The notes under the pieces: generated by a model
Told to the model about the DNA's origin: nothing
Databases searched by the model: none
What the model saw: the letters and a program-made list of their open reading frames with translations, nothing else
Part shown: positions 1 to 9,371 of the stretch, one piece after another
Position numbering within the stretch: position 1 is the first letter of the stretch
Layout: every line of letters begins with the position of its first letter
Made by a program: the position numbers and the translations under genes
Origin: QHXW01 sp963752965
Lineage (GTDB): Bacteria; Acidobacteriota; Terriglobia; Bryobacterales; Bryobacteraceae
DNA length: 64,000 nt
Assembly: GCA_963752965.1 (NCBI GenBank)
Contig: CAVWAJ010000016.1
Location: 124,001-188,000 of the forward strand
Direction of reading: 5' to 3'

Positions 1-51
1 GCACTCTCAGATCTATTCTCGGGCGTCATTACCCACGCCTTCTCGTACGTT

Positions 52-70
52 ATCGTAAGTTGCTGATTTT
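52..70 (+). repeat. Short direct repeat outside the left attachment site, copy 1
   Basis: The 19-mer atcgtaagttgctgatttt here recurs at 235-253 as atcgtaagttattgatttt, with two mismatches. One copy lies just outside and one just inside the tRNA-derived repeat at 192-217. They may be integrase-related sites or a trace of an older insertion; no function is shown. Bases 1-191 hold no gene I can support. Confidence 0.35.
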
Positions 71-191
71 AATGGATCACCTGTGGATCCGTGGGTGGCG
101 CAGTGCACCCTCACTGCCTTCCTAATAAATCAAGAAGATGCGAAGCTCAAAAAGTCGTAGCCTAAAAGTAACTATATTATTTTCAATTGTT

Positions 192-217
192 TGGCGGTGA
201 GGGTGGGATTCGAACCC
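192..217 (-). repeat. Putative distal attachment site: copy of tRNA-Ser 3' end
   Basis: These 26 bp match 61508-61533 exactly and in the same orientation. They correspond to CCA, the discriminator base, the 3' half of the acceptor stem and part of the T arm of tRNA-Ser. The rest of the tRNA is absent here. Tyrosine integrases that insert into tRNA genes leave this arrangement: the complete tRNA at one end and a copy of its 3' end at the other. I infer that this marks the left end of the element. Confidence 0.7.
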
Positions 218-632
218 TGTCGGGCCATTGATAAATCGTAAGTTATTGATTTTAGGACCTCGGAAAACGCGTAGAACTCATCGAAGCATAGTCTCATTAC
301 GAATTTATTACGAATTTTCCTAGCTGCAGCACCTTCAGTCGGGATTTTGTGACTGGCGGTGCGGGTGCGCACGCCTATCCGATTGAACGCACGAAGGACG
401 ATCCGTTACTTCTGGTCCACTGCGAGATATTCGTAAGGAGGTTTGGGGCCGGTGTATTTCGGGTTCGTTTCACCTTCGTATGGGTGCGACGACCCGTCCG
501 TGATCAGCACCGTCACTCTCCCCGTGCTGCCGGAGTGACGTCCGGATGCGTCTGAAATCACCAGACTTGAGGGTAGGCGACATACCTGCTCCAGAGGGGC
601 AATGGGCATCAGTGAACGGCGTCAGAATTCTT
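218..632. other. Left-end region without a confident gene
   Basis: This stretch holds the 19-bp terminal motif and the second copy of the 52-70 repeat. A minus-strand open frame at 406-609 (67 codons) has no recognisable domain and no good ribosome binding site, so I do not call it. Confidence 0.4.
299..317 (+). repeat. 19-bp terminal motif, left copy
   Basis: The sequence acgaatttattacgaattt is repeated exactly at 61446-61464, close to the other tRNA-derived repeat. Each copy contains two tandem acgaattt units. A 19-bp identity near both element ends fits integrase arm-type binding sites, which is inference. Confidence 0.45.
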
Positions 633-1280
633 TCACTGTTTCAACTTATGCGAACCCGGTTTCTCGGGACCTTTGATATTGTGCCGCTTCACGCGGCCTA
701 TTTGCTGGCATCGCTCGTCCAACGCACTTTCTTGCTGGAGGGTCCACTCGTACGCCTCCACGGCGAATCCCTCCTTAGTGAGCGCGACCACTCCGATTCG
801 TCCGCCGATGCGCAGCGCGCGCCTGCACTCGGCCAGCACCTGGGGGATTTCAGGCGTATCGAACAGTTCCAGCGTAAAACTCATGAACACTGCGTCCATG
901 CTGCCGCCGGGATACGGAAGGTGCGTGGCGTCACCGCTAGAAAGCTCGACTCTGTCGACCAAATGTCCTTTTTGCAATCGGACTCGCGCCTGAGCCCGCA
1001 TTCCTTCCGAAAGATCAATGCCGAATACCTTGCCTTCCGGTCCAACCGCCTTGGCCAATTGCACAAGGCAGTGGCCGGTTCCGTAGCCGATCTCAAGGAC
1101 GCGTTCCCCCGGGGCCAGGGCAAGCTTGTCGAGGCCGATTTGACGGACCGGCCCTTCACTGTGCTCGGCCAGGACATCGTAGACGCCGCTAATCTTGTCG
1201 TAGAAAGCCCGCGTTTCTTTCTTCGATTGGAGCACGCGAAGCACGCCGCCTTGAGAGGGTTGAGGTTCTTTTGACTGCAC
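633..1280 (-). CDS. SAM-dependent class I methyltransferase (UbiE/COQ5-like)
   Basis: Predicted soluble methyltransferase of 215 residues; the substrate is unknown. The Rossmann SAM-binding core is clear: motif I VLEIGYGTG at about residues 61-69, an acidic strand end (FGIDLSEGM, about 86-94), SSGDATHLPYP at about 114-124, then a strand-loop region ending near IGVVALTKEG. The family usually has a longer C-terminal substrate-binding part after the conserved YEWT. Here the last 35 or so residues look unlike the family, so the 3' end may be frameshifted or truncated. It stands alone and is convergent with nothing obvious. The methyltransferase fold is secure; the specific reaction is not. Confidence 0.75.
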   Translation of the reverse strand: MQSKEPQPSQGGVLRVLQSKKETRAFYDKISGVYDVLAEHSEGPVRQIGLDKLALAPGERVLEIGYGTGHCLVQLAKAVGPEGKVFGIDLSEGMRAQARVRLQKGHLVDRVELSSGDATHLPYPGGSMDAVFMSFTLELFDTPEIPQVLAECRRALRIGGRIGVVALTKEGFAVEAYEWTLQQESALDERCQQIGRVKRHNIKGPEKPGSHKLKQ

Positions 1281-1376
1281 TAAGCCGACTTCCGCTTTTC
1301 CTGAATCTTACGTCAGTTAGGCAAGCAGGTGGAACCCTAAACTGGCAAACGTACCTACGGGAAAACGAACAAGTAA

Positions 1377-1631
1377 ATGACGACGATCGCGGCCATGCGG
1401 CGAGTTTCGCCGGCAACCCTCTCCGGGAAGATCACCCTGATCGATCCAGCTCAGAATCTGGTGGTGGTTCAAACTCCAAATGGAGTTACCTTGGATATGG
1501 TCGTCACCCCGAAGACCCGGATCAATTCCGGTGATCAGACCATCACTCTCAAAGACCCGATCGGGGATATTAACAGGACGATCTCGGTTAAAACGTTGGG
1601 CTCGGTTTCGGGCAAGAGCATTAAGAGATGA
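1377..1631 (+). CDS. Small conserved hypothetical protein
   Basis: An 84-residue protein with an internal stretch (about residues 15-70) rich in beta-strand patterns, such as GKITLIDPAQNLVVVQTP and DMVVTPKTRI. It resembles small exported OB- or SH3-like acidobacterial proteins I recall but cannot name. The start is uncertain, and no signal peptide is visible from this Met. The C-terminus overlaps the end of the convergent response regulator gene by 11 bp, and the last 15 residues may be off-frame. Confidence 0.4.
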   Translation: MTTIAAMRRVSPATLSGKITLIDPAQNLVVVQTPNGVTLDMVVTPKTRINSGDQTITLKDPIGDINRTISVKTLGSVSGKSIKR

Positions 1632-2271
1632 TGCCCTTGCGCACAGCATAGAGAATGAGCTCCGGAATGCTATGGATATCGAGCTTTTGGAGGATATGGC
1701 CGCGATGAGTTTCGATGGTGGTCAGACTGACATTCAGCAGGTTCGCAACTTCCTTGTTAGAGCGCCCCTCGGCAATCATTTGTAGAACCTCGCGCTCGCG
1801 ATCCGAGAGCAGGTCGTAACTATCTTCCAGGCCGCGCCGCTGCAGCTGACCGACATAGTCCTCCTGGAGGATTCGGGCGACCTTGCGGGTTAGGAAGGAA
1901 CGCCCTTGAGACACCGCTCGAATCGCCTCTACCACCTCGCTGCGCATCGAATCCTTGAGTAAGTACCCCTTCGCGCCGGCTTTGAGCGCGCCCAGGACGT
2001 AGCTCTCGTCCTGGTGCATGCTCAGGATCACGACGCCGACTCGTGAGTTTGCCGCCAGAATCCGGCGCGTGGCCTCCATACCGTTCAAGTTGGGCATCGC
2101 CAAGTCCATTACGACAACGTCGGGCGCTTCTGCCTCGGCCAACCGGACGCTTTCCCGTCCGTCGGCCGCTTCCGCTACCACCGTCATATCGGGCTCGCGA
2201 TCGAGCATGGCCCGGAGGCCGTCACGGACAACCGTATGGTCGTCAGCCAACAAGATACGAATTAGCTCCAT
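1621..2271 (-). CDS. LuxR/NarL-type two-component response regulator
   Basis: A 216-residue transcription regulator. The receiver domain spans about residues 1-120, with the acidic pair in LLADDHTVVRDGL, the phospho-acceptor Asp in VVVMDLAMPN and the conserved Lys in KAGAKGYLLKDS. A linker follows, then a LuxR-type helix-turn-helix at about 150-212 (LSDREREVLQMIAEG, NKEVANLLNVS, TIETHRGHILQKLDI). I chose the ATG at 2271 because MELIRILLADDH is the canonical N-terminus and AAGGAA precedes it; longer upstream reading is not family-like. The start lies inside the 3' end of the kinase gene (29-bp overlap), so the pair is translationally coupled and very probably one signalling system. Target genes are unknown. 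Confidence 0.9.
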   Translation of the reverse strand: MELIRILLADDHTVVRDGLRAMLDREPDMTVVAEAADGRESVRLAEAEAPDVVVMDLAMPNLNGMEATRRILAANSRVGVVILSMHQDESYVLGALKAGAKGYLLKDSMRSEVVEAIRAVSQGRSFLTRKVARILQEDYVGQLQRRGLEDSYDLLSDREREVLQMIAEGRSNKEVANLLNVSLTTIETHRGHILQKLDIHSIPELILYAVRKGIIS

Positions 2272-3733
2272 GTCCGTTCCTTTGGTCCAGTTCGGCCACC
2301 GGCAGTGCCGCGTGAACCAGTGTCCCTCGCCCTGGCTCAGAACTAACCTTGAGATACCCTCCGAGGCGTCGTACTCGCTCTTCCATGCCCAGCAGGCCAA
2401 GGCCGCGCATGAAGCGTGTATCGAAACCCACTCCGTCATCCTGCACGGTTACCTTCACTTTCTGGGCCTCCTTTCGCACTGCCACCTCAACGGTGCGTGC
2501 TTTGGCATGGCGGACTGCATTGTTCACCGCCTCTTGGACCACGCGGTAGATGCACGTTCGATGCTCGTCCGGCAGGCGGTCGATCGCATCGTCGGCAGAG
2601 ACCAGCACGTTCAGTCCCGTGCGCTTACTGGTTTCACGCGCATGCCAGTTCAACGCCGGCGCGAGACCTAGGTCATCAAGCATCGACGGCCGAAGCAGGA
2701 GCGCTAGATCGCGCACCTGGTTGACCGTCTTTTCCGCCAGCTCCTTGATCGAACCGAGGTGCTCGCGGATCTCGACCGGCTGCTCCGCGACTTCGGCGCC
2801 TTCCGTCTCCATGAGGATCGCCGACAGAGATTGCCCAACTTCGTCGTGAAGCTCCCGCGCGAGTGCGCGGCGCTCGTTTTCCTGCGCACGCAGGAGCAGT
2901 GTCGACAGTTCCTGCAAATCGGCTCGGCGCCGGTCGAGCTCCCGTTCAAGCCGAAGGGTAAAGCCAATCGTCAGCAGCGCAAGGATCAGGCCACCGCCGA
3001 AAGTACCCACGAATGTCAACATAAGGTAACGTCGCAGGCTGTCCGCCGCGGCGGCAGACCGCTCTTCCGACCGTGTTAGGCCACGTTCGTTCACCGAGGT
3101 GATGCGGTCCGCAATTTGAAGCATGGCCGTGCGCCGGGGAACCAATTCCGTATAAAAGAACGAGAATCTCAGGCGGTTCCGCTGCTGCGGCGACCAGCCG
3201 ACGGTGGCATCGAGTACCCGCCAGTAGGCATCAATCTCGCTGCGTAGCGCAAGAAACGGCTCACGTTCGTCGGGCTCCAGTTCACGCCCGTAAGCAGCCA
3301 GGGCGTTGCGAGTCTCACTTTTTAGCGTGGCCAGGTGCGTAGCCTGCGCCTTGGCAGTATCCGGGTCTGGCGAGAGCAGGAAGTCGCGCACGTAGGTGCC
3401 CGACAAGTAGATCTGGGCGCGAATCTGATCGAGAGCGCCGAGTCGCTCCAGAAACGCCTTTCGCGATTGCGCCTCGGTATTGCGAGCCCTCTGAAAAGCC
3501 ACCAGCGTGCCCATGGCGCCCGCCACGATACAGGTCAGCAGTCCTCCAAAGCCGAGAGTCAGGATCAGCCACGAAGGCTTACGGCGCTTCTCGCCCGAAC
3601 CGGTCACCGGACTGCCCGAGTAGGAAAGCAATAAGGAAGGCAACCTCTTCCAGTTTTGAGTGTAGTTTACCGGTGGGGCCGCGAAAAATCCTGTCCGAAC
3701 AGGATTTCGCTCACACCTGACAAACGGGTTCAA
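2243..3733 (-). CDS. Membrane sensor histidine kinase, NarX/DegS class (HisKA_3)
   Basis: A kinase of about 496 residues paired with the downstream LuxR-type regulator. Order: an N-terminal membrane segment (about residues 54-80), a helical periplasmic sensor of about 150 residues resembling CHASE3/four-helix-bundle sensors, a second membrane segment (about 238-260), then a HisKA_3 dimerisation domain with the phospho-acceptor in ELHDEVGQSLSAIL. The HATPase domain follows, with an N box (VVQEAVNNAVRHA) and G boxes (DDGVGFD, GLGLLGMEERV). The ligand is unknown. The start is doubtful: this ATG gives a poorly conserved N-terminus, and a GTG or TTG nearer the first membrane helix is possible. The 5' end faces the divergent lipoprotein gene with very little intergenic space. 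Confidence 0.85.
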   Translation of the reverse strand: MNPFVRCERNPVRTGFFAAPPVNYTQNWKRLPSLLLSYSGSPVTGSGEKRRKPSWLILTLGFGGLLTCIVAGAMGTLVAFQRARNTEAQSRKAFLERLGALDQIRAQIYLSGTYVRDFLLSPDPDTAKAQATHLATLKSETRNALAAYGRELEPDEREPFLALRSEIDAYWRVLDATVGWSPQQRNRLRFSFFYTELVPRRTAMLQIADRITSVNERGLTRSEERSAAAADSLRRYLMLTFVGTFGGGLILALLTIGFTLRLERELDRRRADLQELSTLLLRAQENERRALARELHDEVGQSLSAILMETEGAEVAEQPVEIREHLGSIKELAEKTVNQVRDLALLLRPSMLDDLGLAPALNWHARETSKRTGLNVLVSADDAIDRLPDEHRTCIYRVVQEAVNNAVRHAKARTVEVAVRKEAQKVKVTVQDDGVGFDTRFMRGLGLLGMEERVRRLGGYLKVSSEPGRGTLVHAALPVAELDQRNGHGANSYLVG

Positions 3734-3757
3734 TCATATGTAGAGAAAGGACGCCAC

Positions 3758-4363
3758 ATGAACCAAGCTCAGAAACTAACGCTGATGGCAGTTGCTACCC
3801 TCGCTTTGCTTACTGCGGGTTGCGCCAGGAAGAAAGTTGCCGCCGCTTCGCCGCCTCCGCCAGCCTCGACCTCTACGCCTGCGGCCGCACAAAAAGCGGT
3901 CCCGCCAGCGCGGACAGCCACTACGCAGCCTTCCGCCACCACTACGCCGGCGCCACGGTATCCGAATGCGGCGACACGCGCCCGGATTGACCAGCTTCTG
4001 GCCAGAATCGAAGACGCCTACTTCGACTACGACAAGGCTTCACTTCGTCCCGATGCCCTGAAAGCGCTCGAGGCCGACTCGACTGAACTGCGGGACATCA
4101 TGAAAGACTACCCCGACTACAAGCTGACCATCGAGGGCCATTGCGATGAACGCGGTTCCGATGAGTACAATCTCGCGCTCGGCGACCGGCGTGCCCAGGC
4201 CGCCAAGGACTACCTGGTCCAGGTCGGTATACCCGCAGCTCAACTCAACCTGATCAGCTACGGCAAAGAGCACCCCGTCTGCCAGGAGCACGACGAAGCC
4301 TGCTGGCAGCGGAATCGCCGCATCCACATTGTTGCCATGGCTCGCACAGGGATGAACTTTTAG
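3758..4363 (+). CDS. Peptidoglycan-associated (Pal/OmpA-like) lipoprotein
   Basis: A 201-residue outer-membrane lipoprotein predicted to tether the envelope to peptidoglycan. It has a short signal peptide with lipobox LLTAGC (lipidated Cys at about residue 22), a Pro/Ala/Thr-rich linker (about 25-68), and an OmpA_C domain (about 80-190). That domain carries FDYDKASLRPDA, LTIEGHCDERGSDEYN, LGDRRAQAAKDYL and RNRRIHI, including the Asp and Arg that bind diaminopimelate. The ATG at 3758 is chosen over an upstream one because GAGAAAGG precedes it and the signal peptide starts there. No tol genes are adjacent, so it may be an orphan Pal paralogue. Confidence 0.88.
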   Translation: MNQAQKLTLMAVATLALLTAGCARKKVAAASPPPPASTSTPAAAQKAVPPARTATTQPSATTTPAPRYPNAATRARIDQLLARIEDAYFDYDKASLRPDALKALEADSTELRDIMKDYPDYKLTIEGHCDERGSDEYNLALGDRRAQAAKDYLVQVGIPAAQLNLISYGKEHPVCQEHDEACWQRNRRIHIVAMARTGMNF

Positions 4364-4451
4364 GGGTCTTGAGGAAGCGCTCTGTCACCAGCCCGTTGCC
4401 CACTTCCGAACGGGTCCAAATACGAGATGCCGGTTGAGCATAGGAGGCTTG

Positions 4452-4901
4452 ATGAGAGTTTCGATTCTTACTTTGAGTGCACTGCTGTTGGCGGGTTCCG
4501 CACTTGCGGACGACGATTCCGGCCGCGCCCGGCTCATGGGCAGGTGGCAGCAGAGCGACGAAAATGCGGAGACCAAATCCACCTGGGCCCTGGAGAGCTT
4601 GGGTGGAGCCATACATGTGACCAGCTCCAACGGCACACAAACCGTGGAGGAGTTCAAGTGTAATACGGTGGGCAAGGAATGTGCAGGTAAAGATGCCGGT
4701 CGGCCGTCGAAAGTGTCTCTGTGGTTCAACGGGCCAAAACTCGTTGAGTTGGAGACCAGGGGGAACCAGGTTATGAAACGGCGTTTCAGCATTACTGGCG
4801 ATGGCGACACCATGGACCTGGAGACCATCCCAATTGTCCCAACCGGCAAAAGCGAGATAACGCATTTCAGACGCGTTCCTTCAGTAGTCGCGAAACAATA
4901 G
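4452..4901 (+). CDS. Secreted hypothetical protein
   Basis: A 149-residue protein with a clear Sec signal peptide (hydrophobic ILTLSALLLAGSALA, cleavage probably after ALA near residue 19). An AGGAGG site lies just before the ATG. The mature part is small, strand-rich and contains two Cys (FKCN, GKECAG) that could form a disulfide. I do not recognise a family; the pattern of a W, then alternating hydrophobic strands, recalls lipocalin-like acidobacterial proteins, which is weak evidence. Confidence 0.6.
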   Translation: MRVSILTLSALLLAGSALADDDSGRARLMGRWQQSDENAETKSTWALESLGGAIHVTSSNGTQTVEEFKCNTVGKECAGKDAGRPSKVSLWFNGPKLVELETRGNQVMKRRFSITGDGDTMDLETIPIVPTGKSEITHFRRVPSVVAKQ

Positions 4902-5040
4902 GTTGTGGGACTCTCGCGCCGGCGATAATCTGTCTCAGGGCTGGAACTCATCCGTGAAGCCGACAATACTTCATTTTCCTGCCCGCTCTGAACGGCGGAG
5001 TGAAAGGTAGGATCCCCGCTTCCGTTCGACGCGCGAAACA

Positions 5041-6975
5041 ATGGGTAGCAACCAGCGACCATCCCGGATGGCAAAGCTCAGCAGAAGTCTGGAACGACTT
5101 CGACAGAGCGAAGACCAGTTGTCGCTCGTGCTCAGCCTGGTGATCGGCGCGCTAGTCGGCTTGGTCGTAGTGGCGTTCATTCTGCTGACCGGACGGCTCG
5201 CGGCTCGTATGTATCCGGCTGGTGGATCGGGCTGGCGGCGGATTTTGGTTCCGGTGCTCGGTTCGCTCAGCACCGGCTATCTTCTGTGGCGTTATTTCCC
5301 GTTTGCGCGAGGCAGCGGAATCCCGCAAACGAGGTTCGCACTCTTCATTGACGACGGACGAATCCTGTTTCGAACCGTGCTTGGTAAGTTCTTCTGCTGC
5401 TCGGCCTCGCTTGCCAGTGGAATTGCGCTCGGGCGTGAAGGACCATCCGTCCAGGTGGGCGCGGGGCTCGCCTCGGTGATTGCGCGGAATCTGGGACTCA
5501 ATCCAAAACAAGTAAAGGCGCTCGTGCCGGCAGGTTGTGCCGCGGCACTGGCTGCGGCGTTCAATACGCCAATCGCGGCGGTCCTGTTCTCGCTCGAAGA
5601 GATCATGGGCGATTTGCATGCATCGGTGCTGGGTTCCGTCGTGCTTAGCTCAGCCACCTCCTGGATGGTCCTGCACCTGATTCTGGGCGACGATCCTCTC
5701 TTCCACGTCGCCGGTTATCGGGCGGTCCATCCAGTGGAATTTGGTGTCTACGCGGTGCTCGGTTTGGTTGGTGGGCTGGGATCGGTTTGCTTCGTCAAAC
5801 TTCTTCTGGGACTCCGCGCGTGGTTCATGCGGTTGCCGAAATGGACGGTTTGGTTTCAGCCGGTCGCAGGCGGCCTGACGGTCGGGCTGATTGGTTACTT
5901 CGTGCCCGAAGTGTTAGGGGTCGGCTACAACCACGTCGAAAAAGTGTTGAACGGTGACATTGTTCTGAAAGTCGTCGTGCTGCTGGCTATGCTCAAGATC
6001 GTTGCGACCGCAGTCTGCTATGCTTCCGGCAACGCGGGCGGCATTTTTGGTCCGGCCCTGTTCATCGGCGCAATGATGGGCGCGTCGGTCGGAGGCGTCG
6101 CCCACACGCTGTTCCCCAGCTACACAGCGGGTCCCGGCGCGTATGCACTGGTCGGCATGGGAACCGCGTTCGCCGGAATCGTGCGTACGCCGTTGACGTC
6201 GGTGTTCATGATTTTCGAGATCACACGCGATTATACGATCATCGTTCCCCTGATGATCTCCAACCTGATCGCGTACTTCATTTCGTACAAGCTCCAGAAA
6301 CAACCGATCTACGAAGCGCTTGCCCGCCAGGAAGGTGTGCATCTGCCTACTGCGCATTCCCGTTCCCACGCCGAGCGGATGCAGGTGCGCCAGGCAATGC
6401 GCTCGGCGTCAGCGGTCTTATCGCCGGACCTGCTGATTGCGGTGGTTCTGCGTCAAATGAAGGACGGCGGGTTCGATGCCTGGCCTGTCGCCGATGCGGA
6501 AGGGCTGTGGCGGAATGATCCGGAGCAGCGAACTCGAACAGGCCGCGGACGATGGAGCATCGAATCAGAAGGTCGCGGAGATTCTGCGCGAAGGCTTCCC
6601 GGAGCGGCGAATCCACTGCCGAAGAGCTCCGCACATTCATCCCGACCACAGCCTGAGCCTGGCGCTCGAACGGATGGGAGCCAGCGGACTGAATGTTCTT
6701 CCCGTCGTCAGCCGCGCGAACATGCGCCAGTTGATCGGGATTATCGCTCTGGACGACATCCTGGACGCCTACGGCGTGGCGAAACGGGTCCGACTCTATG
6801 GAGCCAAGCGATTGATGGCAATACCCTTCGCAGGACGATCTTTCTTGGGAACCTTCGGGTTGGTCTGCCTCGCAATGGCGGCACTCTTTGCGGCCGATAT
6901 GTTTCTCGCCAAGATGGAGCGGGTGGAGAGCCAGGTCGAGGCGGCGCGCCTGTTCGAGCAGGGGCGGGCGCTTGA
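5041..6975 (+). CDS. ClC-family chloride channel/antiporter with CBS domains, frameshifted
   Basis: An integral membrane ClC protein with all three ion-path signatures: GSGIPQ (about residue 92), GREGPSVQ (about 128) and GIFGPALF (about 335). About ten hydrophobic helices run to residue 420, followed by a cytosolic CBS pair. The frame breaks near 6500 (about residue 487) inside the first CBS domain: beyond it this frame is nonsense, while the second CBS continues one frame over (GMIRSSELEQ to DDILDAYGV) to about 6800. A one-base loss explains it. The channel core is intact, so the protein may still work without its CBS module; sequencing error is equally possible. The TPR gene downstream begins immediately after the CBS coding. 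Confidence 0.8.
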   Translation: MGSNQRPSRMAKLSRSLERLRQSEDQLSLVLSLVIGALVGLVVVAFILLTGRLAARMYPAGGSGWRRILVPVLGSLSTGYLLWRYFPFARGSGIPQTRFALFIDDGRILFRTVLGKFFCCSASLASGIALGREGPSVQVGAGLASVIARNLGLNPKQVKALVPAGCAAALAAAFNTPIAAVLFSLEEIMGDLHASVLGSVVLSSATSWMVLHLILGDDPLFHVAGYRAVHPVEFGVYAVLGLVGGLGSVCFVKLLLGLRAWFMRLPKWTVWFQPVAGGLTVGLIGYFVPEVLGVGYNHVEKVLNGDIVLKVVVLLAMLKIVATAVCYASGNAGGIFGPALFIGAMMGASVGGVAHTLFPSYTAGPGAYALVGMGTAFAGIVRTPLTSVFMIFEITRDYTIIVPLMISNLIAYFISYKLQKQPIYEALARQEGVHLPTAHSRSHAERMQVRQAMRSASAVLSPDLLIAVVLRQMKDGGFDAWPVADAEGLWRNDPEQRTRTGRGRWSIESEGRGDSARRLPGAANPLPKSSAHSSRPQPEPGARTDGSQRTECSSRRQPREHAPVDRDYRSGRHPGRLRRGETGPTLWSQAIDGNTLRRTIFLGNLRVGLPRNGGTLCGRYVSRQDGAGGEPGRGGAPVRAGAGA

Positions 6976-7922
6976 TGCAGCGTGGAGAGAACGCGGAGGC
7001 GATCGAACGGATCAAAGACGCGATTGCGATTGAGCGCGGCAATCGCGACTATCTGCGGACACTCGCACAGGCGCAGTTCGCGGCTGGAAAGACTGCCGAC
7101 GCCGAATCGACTCTGACGGAATTGCTGCAGAGCGACTCCACCGACGGTCTCGCCAATTTGATCATGGGCCGCGTCATGGTGAAAGAGGGCCGATCCGCGG
7201 AAGCAATCTCGTATTTTCACCGCGCAATGTATGGTCATTGGAACGAGAACGCAGCGGAAAACCGACTCCGCGTGCAGGTTCGAACTGATCGATCTGCTGG
7301 CGCAGCGTAACTCCAAAGAAGAGCTGCTCGCCGAGTTACTCCCAGTTCAGGATGCTGCTCCTCGCGATCTGAAGACTCGAACACGGCTGGGACAACTGTT
7401 CCTCCTGGCGGGCTCTCCAGCCCGCGCGGTCGATGTATTTCGCGGTGATCCTGCACGATGCCCCTGCGAACGCGGAAGCATATGCCGGCCTCGGCGAGGC
7501 GGAATTCGCTCGAGGCAACTATCGCGCGGCCCAGCGGGATTTTCAGACCACGCTACGGTTGGCGCCCGATGACCAGGCCACGCGCCGACGCCTCGACGTC
7601 TGCAACGAACTGCTCATGCTTGATCCTACGATGAGAGGCCTCGGTCCGGCGGAGCGTTTCCGCCGGAGCCTCAAGCTGGTCGAGCTTACGCTGGACGAGG
7701 CCAGGCAATGCATCGGTCCAGAACCCATCGCCGGAATTGCAGGGATTGCTCGACAAGGCCGGGAAGGCGCTGAAAGCTCATGTGAGCGCCGCCCACGAAA
7801 GCGAAGTTTCCGAGTCCAATCTGGATCTTGCCGAACAGCTCTGGCAGGCTCGCAAAGGATGCAAGTCGCCACCAGCTACGGATAGTCCGCTTGCCTTGGT
7901 CCTGACGAGACTAGCTCAATAG
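6814..7922 (+). pseudogene. Membrane-anchored TPR protein, broken by several frameshifts
   Basis: Joining frames gives a protein of about 360 residues: one N-terminal membrane helix (GTFGLVCLAMAALFAADMF), then tetratricopeptide repeats (AIERIKDAIAIERGNRDYLRTLAQAQFA; NAEAYAGLGEAEFARGNYRAAQRDF) and a tail ending DLAEQLWQARKGC. Single-base shifts are needed near 6973, 7275, 7442 and 7725; no substitution stops are needed. The ATG at 6814 is in the shifted frame of the preceding CBS domain, so the two genes are adjacent or fused. The role is unknown; it may scaffold a complex with the ClC protein. Confidence 0.6.
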
Positions 7923-8090
7923 AACGAGCATCTCGTCATCACGCCGGCGGAGGAAAGAACGCTCTGGGCGCACCCTCGAATCTCAAGAAAAATGCCGGGG
8001 GATGCGTAACCAACTACGGAGATCGAACGAATCGTCCTGATGAAAGCGGCACCCAGCCGCGAATTCAACGTGAAAGGACTAGCAGCAGTT

Positions 8091-9179
8091 ATGCCAAGAG
8101 GATTGAGAAAGCAGAGCAGCACCTTGAAAACCACTCTGTGTCGCGTCGGTGGAATACTGGCGGTTATGTTCCTGACGGCCGCGCTACCGGCTGCAGCCCA
8201 GCACGATATGTTCGTGCTGACGAGCACAAATAACACACCCAACGATGTTGTTGTGTTCAAACTGAATACGGCTGGTACGCCCTCGCTGTCCCTGGTGAGC
8301 ATGTTGCCAACAGGCGGTGCCGGCGGCGCTAGCGGAAACGGAGGTTCGGTGCAGTTCAGAGACGCCTTCGGGGCCGTTGCGAACTACGGCTCAAACAATG
8401 TTACCCAATTAGTCCGGCATGGCGACTTCATTAGTGTTGTTGGAACGATCCCACTGGCGCCAGGTTGCGGCAACCCGGTTTCCGTCGCACTCACCGATCG
8501 TGATCTCTTCGTGGCGGGCGCAAATTGCGCCGAGGGCCACGCATGGCCGTCAGGAAACGTTGATGGCGCCGTTGTCGCCCTCCCTGACACTTCGGCCGGA
8601 CAAATAGCCGTCGGCCAGAGTTGGGCGGCCGTTACTCTAAAGTCAGGGTCCGTCGTGCAACTGCCGCTTACCTGGGGAGGGGATCTCAACGGGACAAGCG
8701 TGACAGTAACGCTCCCCAGCGGCGCGAACAACACTCCTCTCGGAGCCACATTCTGGATGGACATCCTGGGATTCAATCCGGCTCACAGTCCACAGAGCTT
8801 TGCTCTGCTGGACAAGAACGGGGCTGTTTTTCCAGTAAACGGGCCGCCACCGCCGTATCCGAGCAACGCCCCGTGCTGGTTGGCTAAGGGACCCGGAAAC
8901 ATCTGGTATTCGGGTAATTCCCCTGGTCAGGCCATCTCCATATTCTTCAGCGATAGCCAAGGAGGGGCGTTCTATAAATCGGTGTCTGTGCCGGGCGTGC
9001 CGACAGACATCACGGTGTCCGGCGACCAAAACTGGCTTGCCGTCATTTACACCGCCGCGGACGGCAGTGGCGCGCGTGTCGCCGTCTATGCTATCGACGT
9101 GTACGGCGACCTTTCGCCAGTGGCGACTTCCAACCCAATTGGTGTCGCCGCCTTTAACGGGGTGGCGATCAGCCAATAG
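8091..9179 (+). CDS. Secreted beta-propeller-like hypothetical protein
   Basis: About 362 residues from the ATG at 8091 (an upstream in-frame ATG at 8040 would add 17). There is an N-terminal signal (GGILAVMFLTAALPAAAQ), then repeated blocks of the kind seen in lactonase/YncE-type propellers: DVVVFKLNTAGTPSLSL, PVSVALTDRDLFVAG, ITVSGDQNWLAVIYTA, VAVYAIDVYGDLSPV. No catalytic motif is evident. Enzymatic lactonase activity cannot be inferred; an extracellular binding or structural role is as likely. Confidence 0.65.
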   Translation: MPRGLRKQSSTLKTTLCRVGGILAVMFLTAALPAAAQHDMFVLTSTNNTPNDVVVFKLNTAGTPSLSLVSMLPTGGAGGASGNGGSVQFRDAFGAVANYGSNNVTQLVRHGDFISVVGTIPLAPGCGNPVSVALTDRDLFVAGANCAEGHAWPSGNVDGAVVALPDTSAGQIAVGQSWAAVTLKSGSVVQLPLTWGGDLNGTSVTVTLPSGANNTPLGATFWMDILGFNPAHSPQSFALLDKNGAVFPVNGPPPPYPSNAPCWLAKGPGNIWYSGNSPGQAISIFFSDSQGGAFYKSVSVPGVPTDITVSGDQNWLAVIYTAADGSGARVAVYAIDVYGDLSPVATSNPIGVAAFNGVAISQ

Positions 9180-9371
9180 CGGTTCTTTCTTTTTTCACCC
9201 TCCCCGCGGGCATTGCTCGCGGGTTCATCGGTGGGGCGAGCGGAGAGTGTGCCGGTAACATAGACCAATGCGCTGAGTCGATCCCTTGGGTTCGAGGCGC
9301 GCCCGACTCCCCGACTCAAAGCGTAAACGGCCAGGGCGACACCTATGCGGGAAAACGTGCAAGATGAAAGT

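Noticed and set aside
406..609. 67-codon minus-strand frame near the left end
   Set aside because: No recognised family and weak start; could be a fragment, but the evidence is too thin to call.
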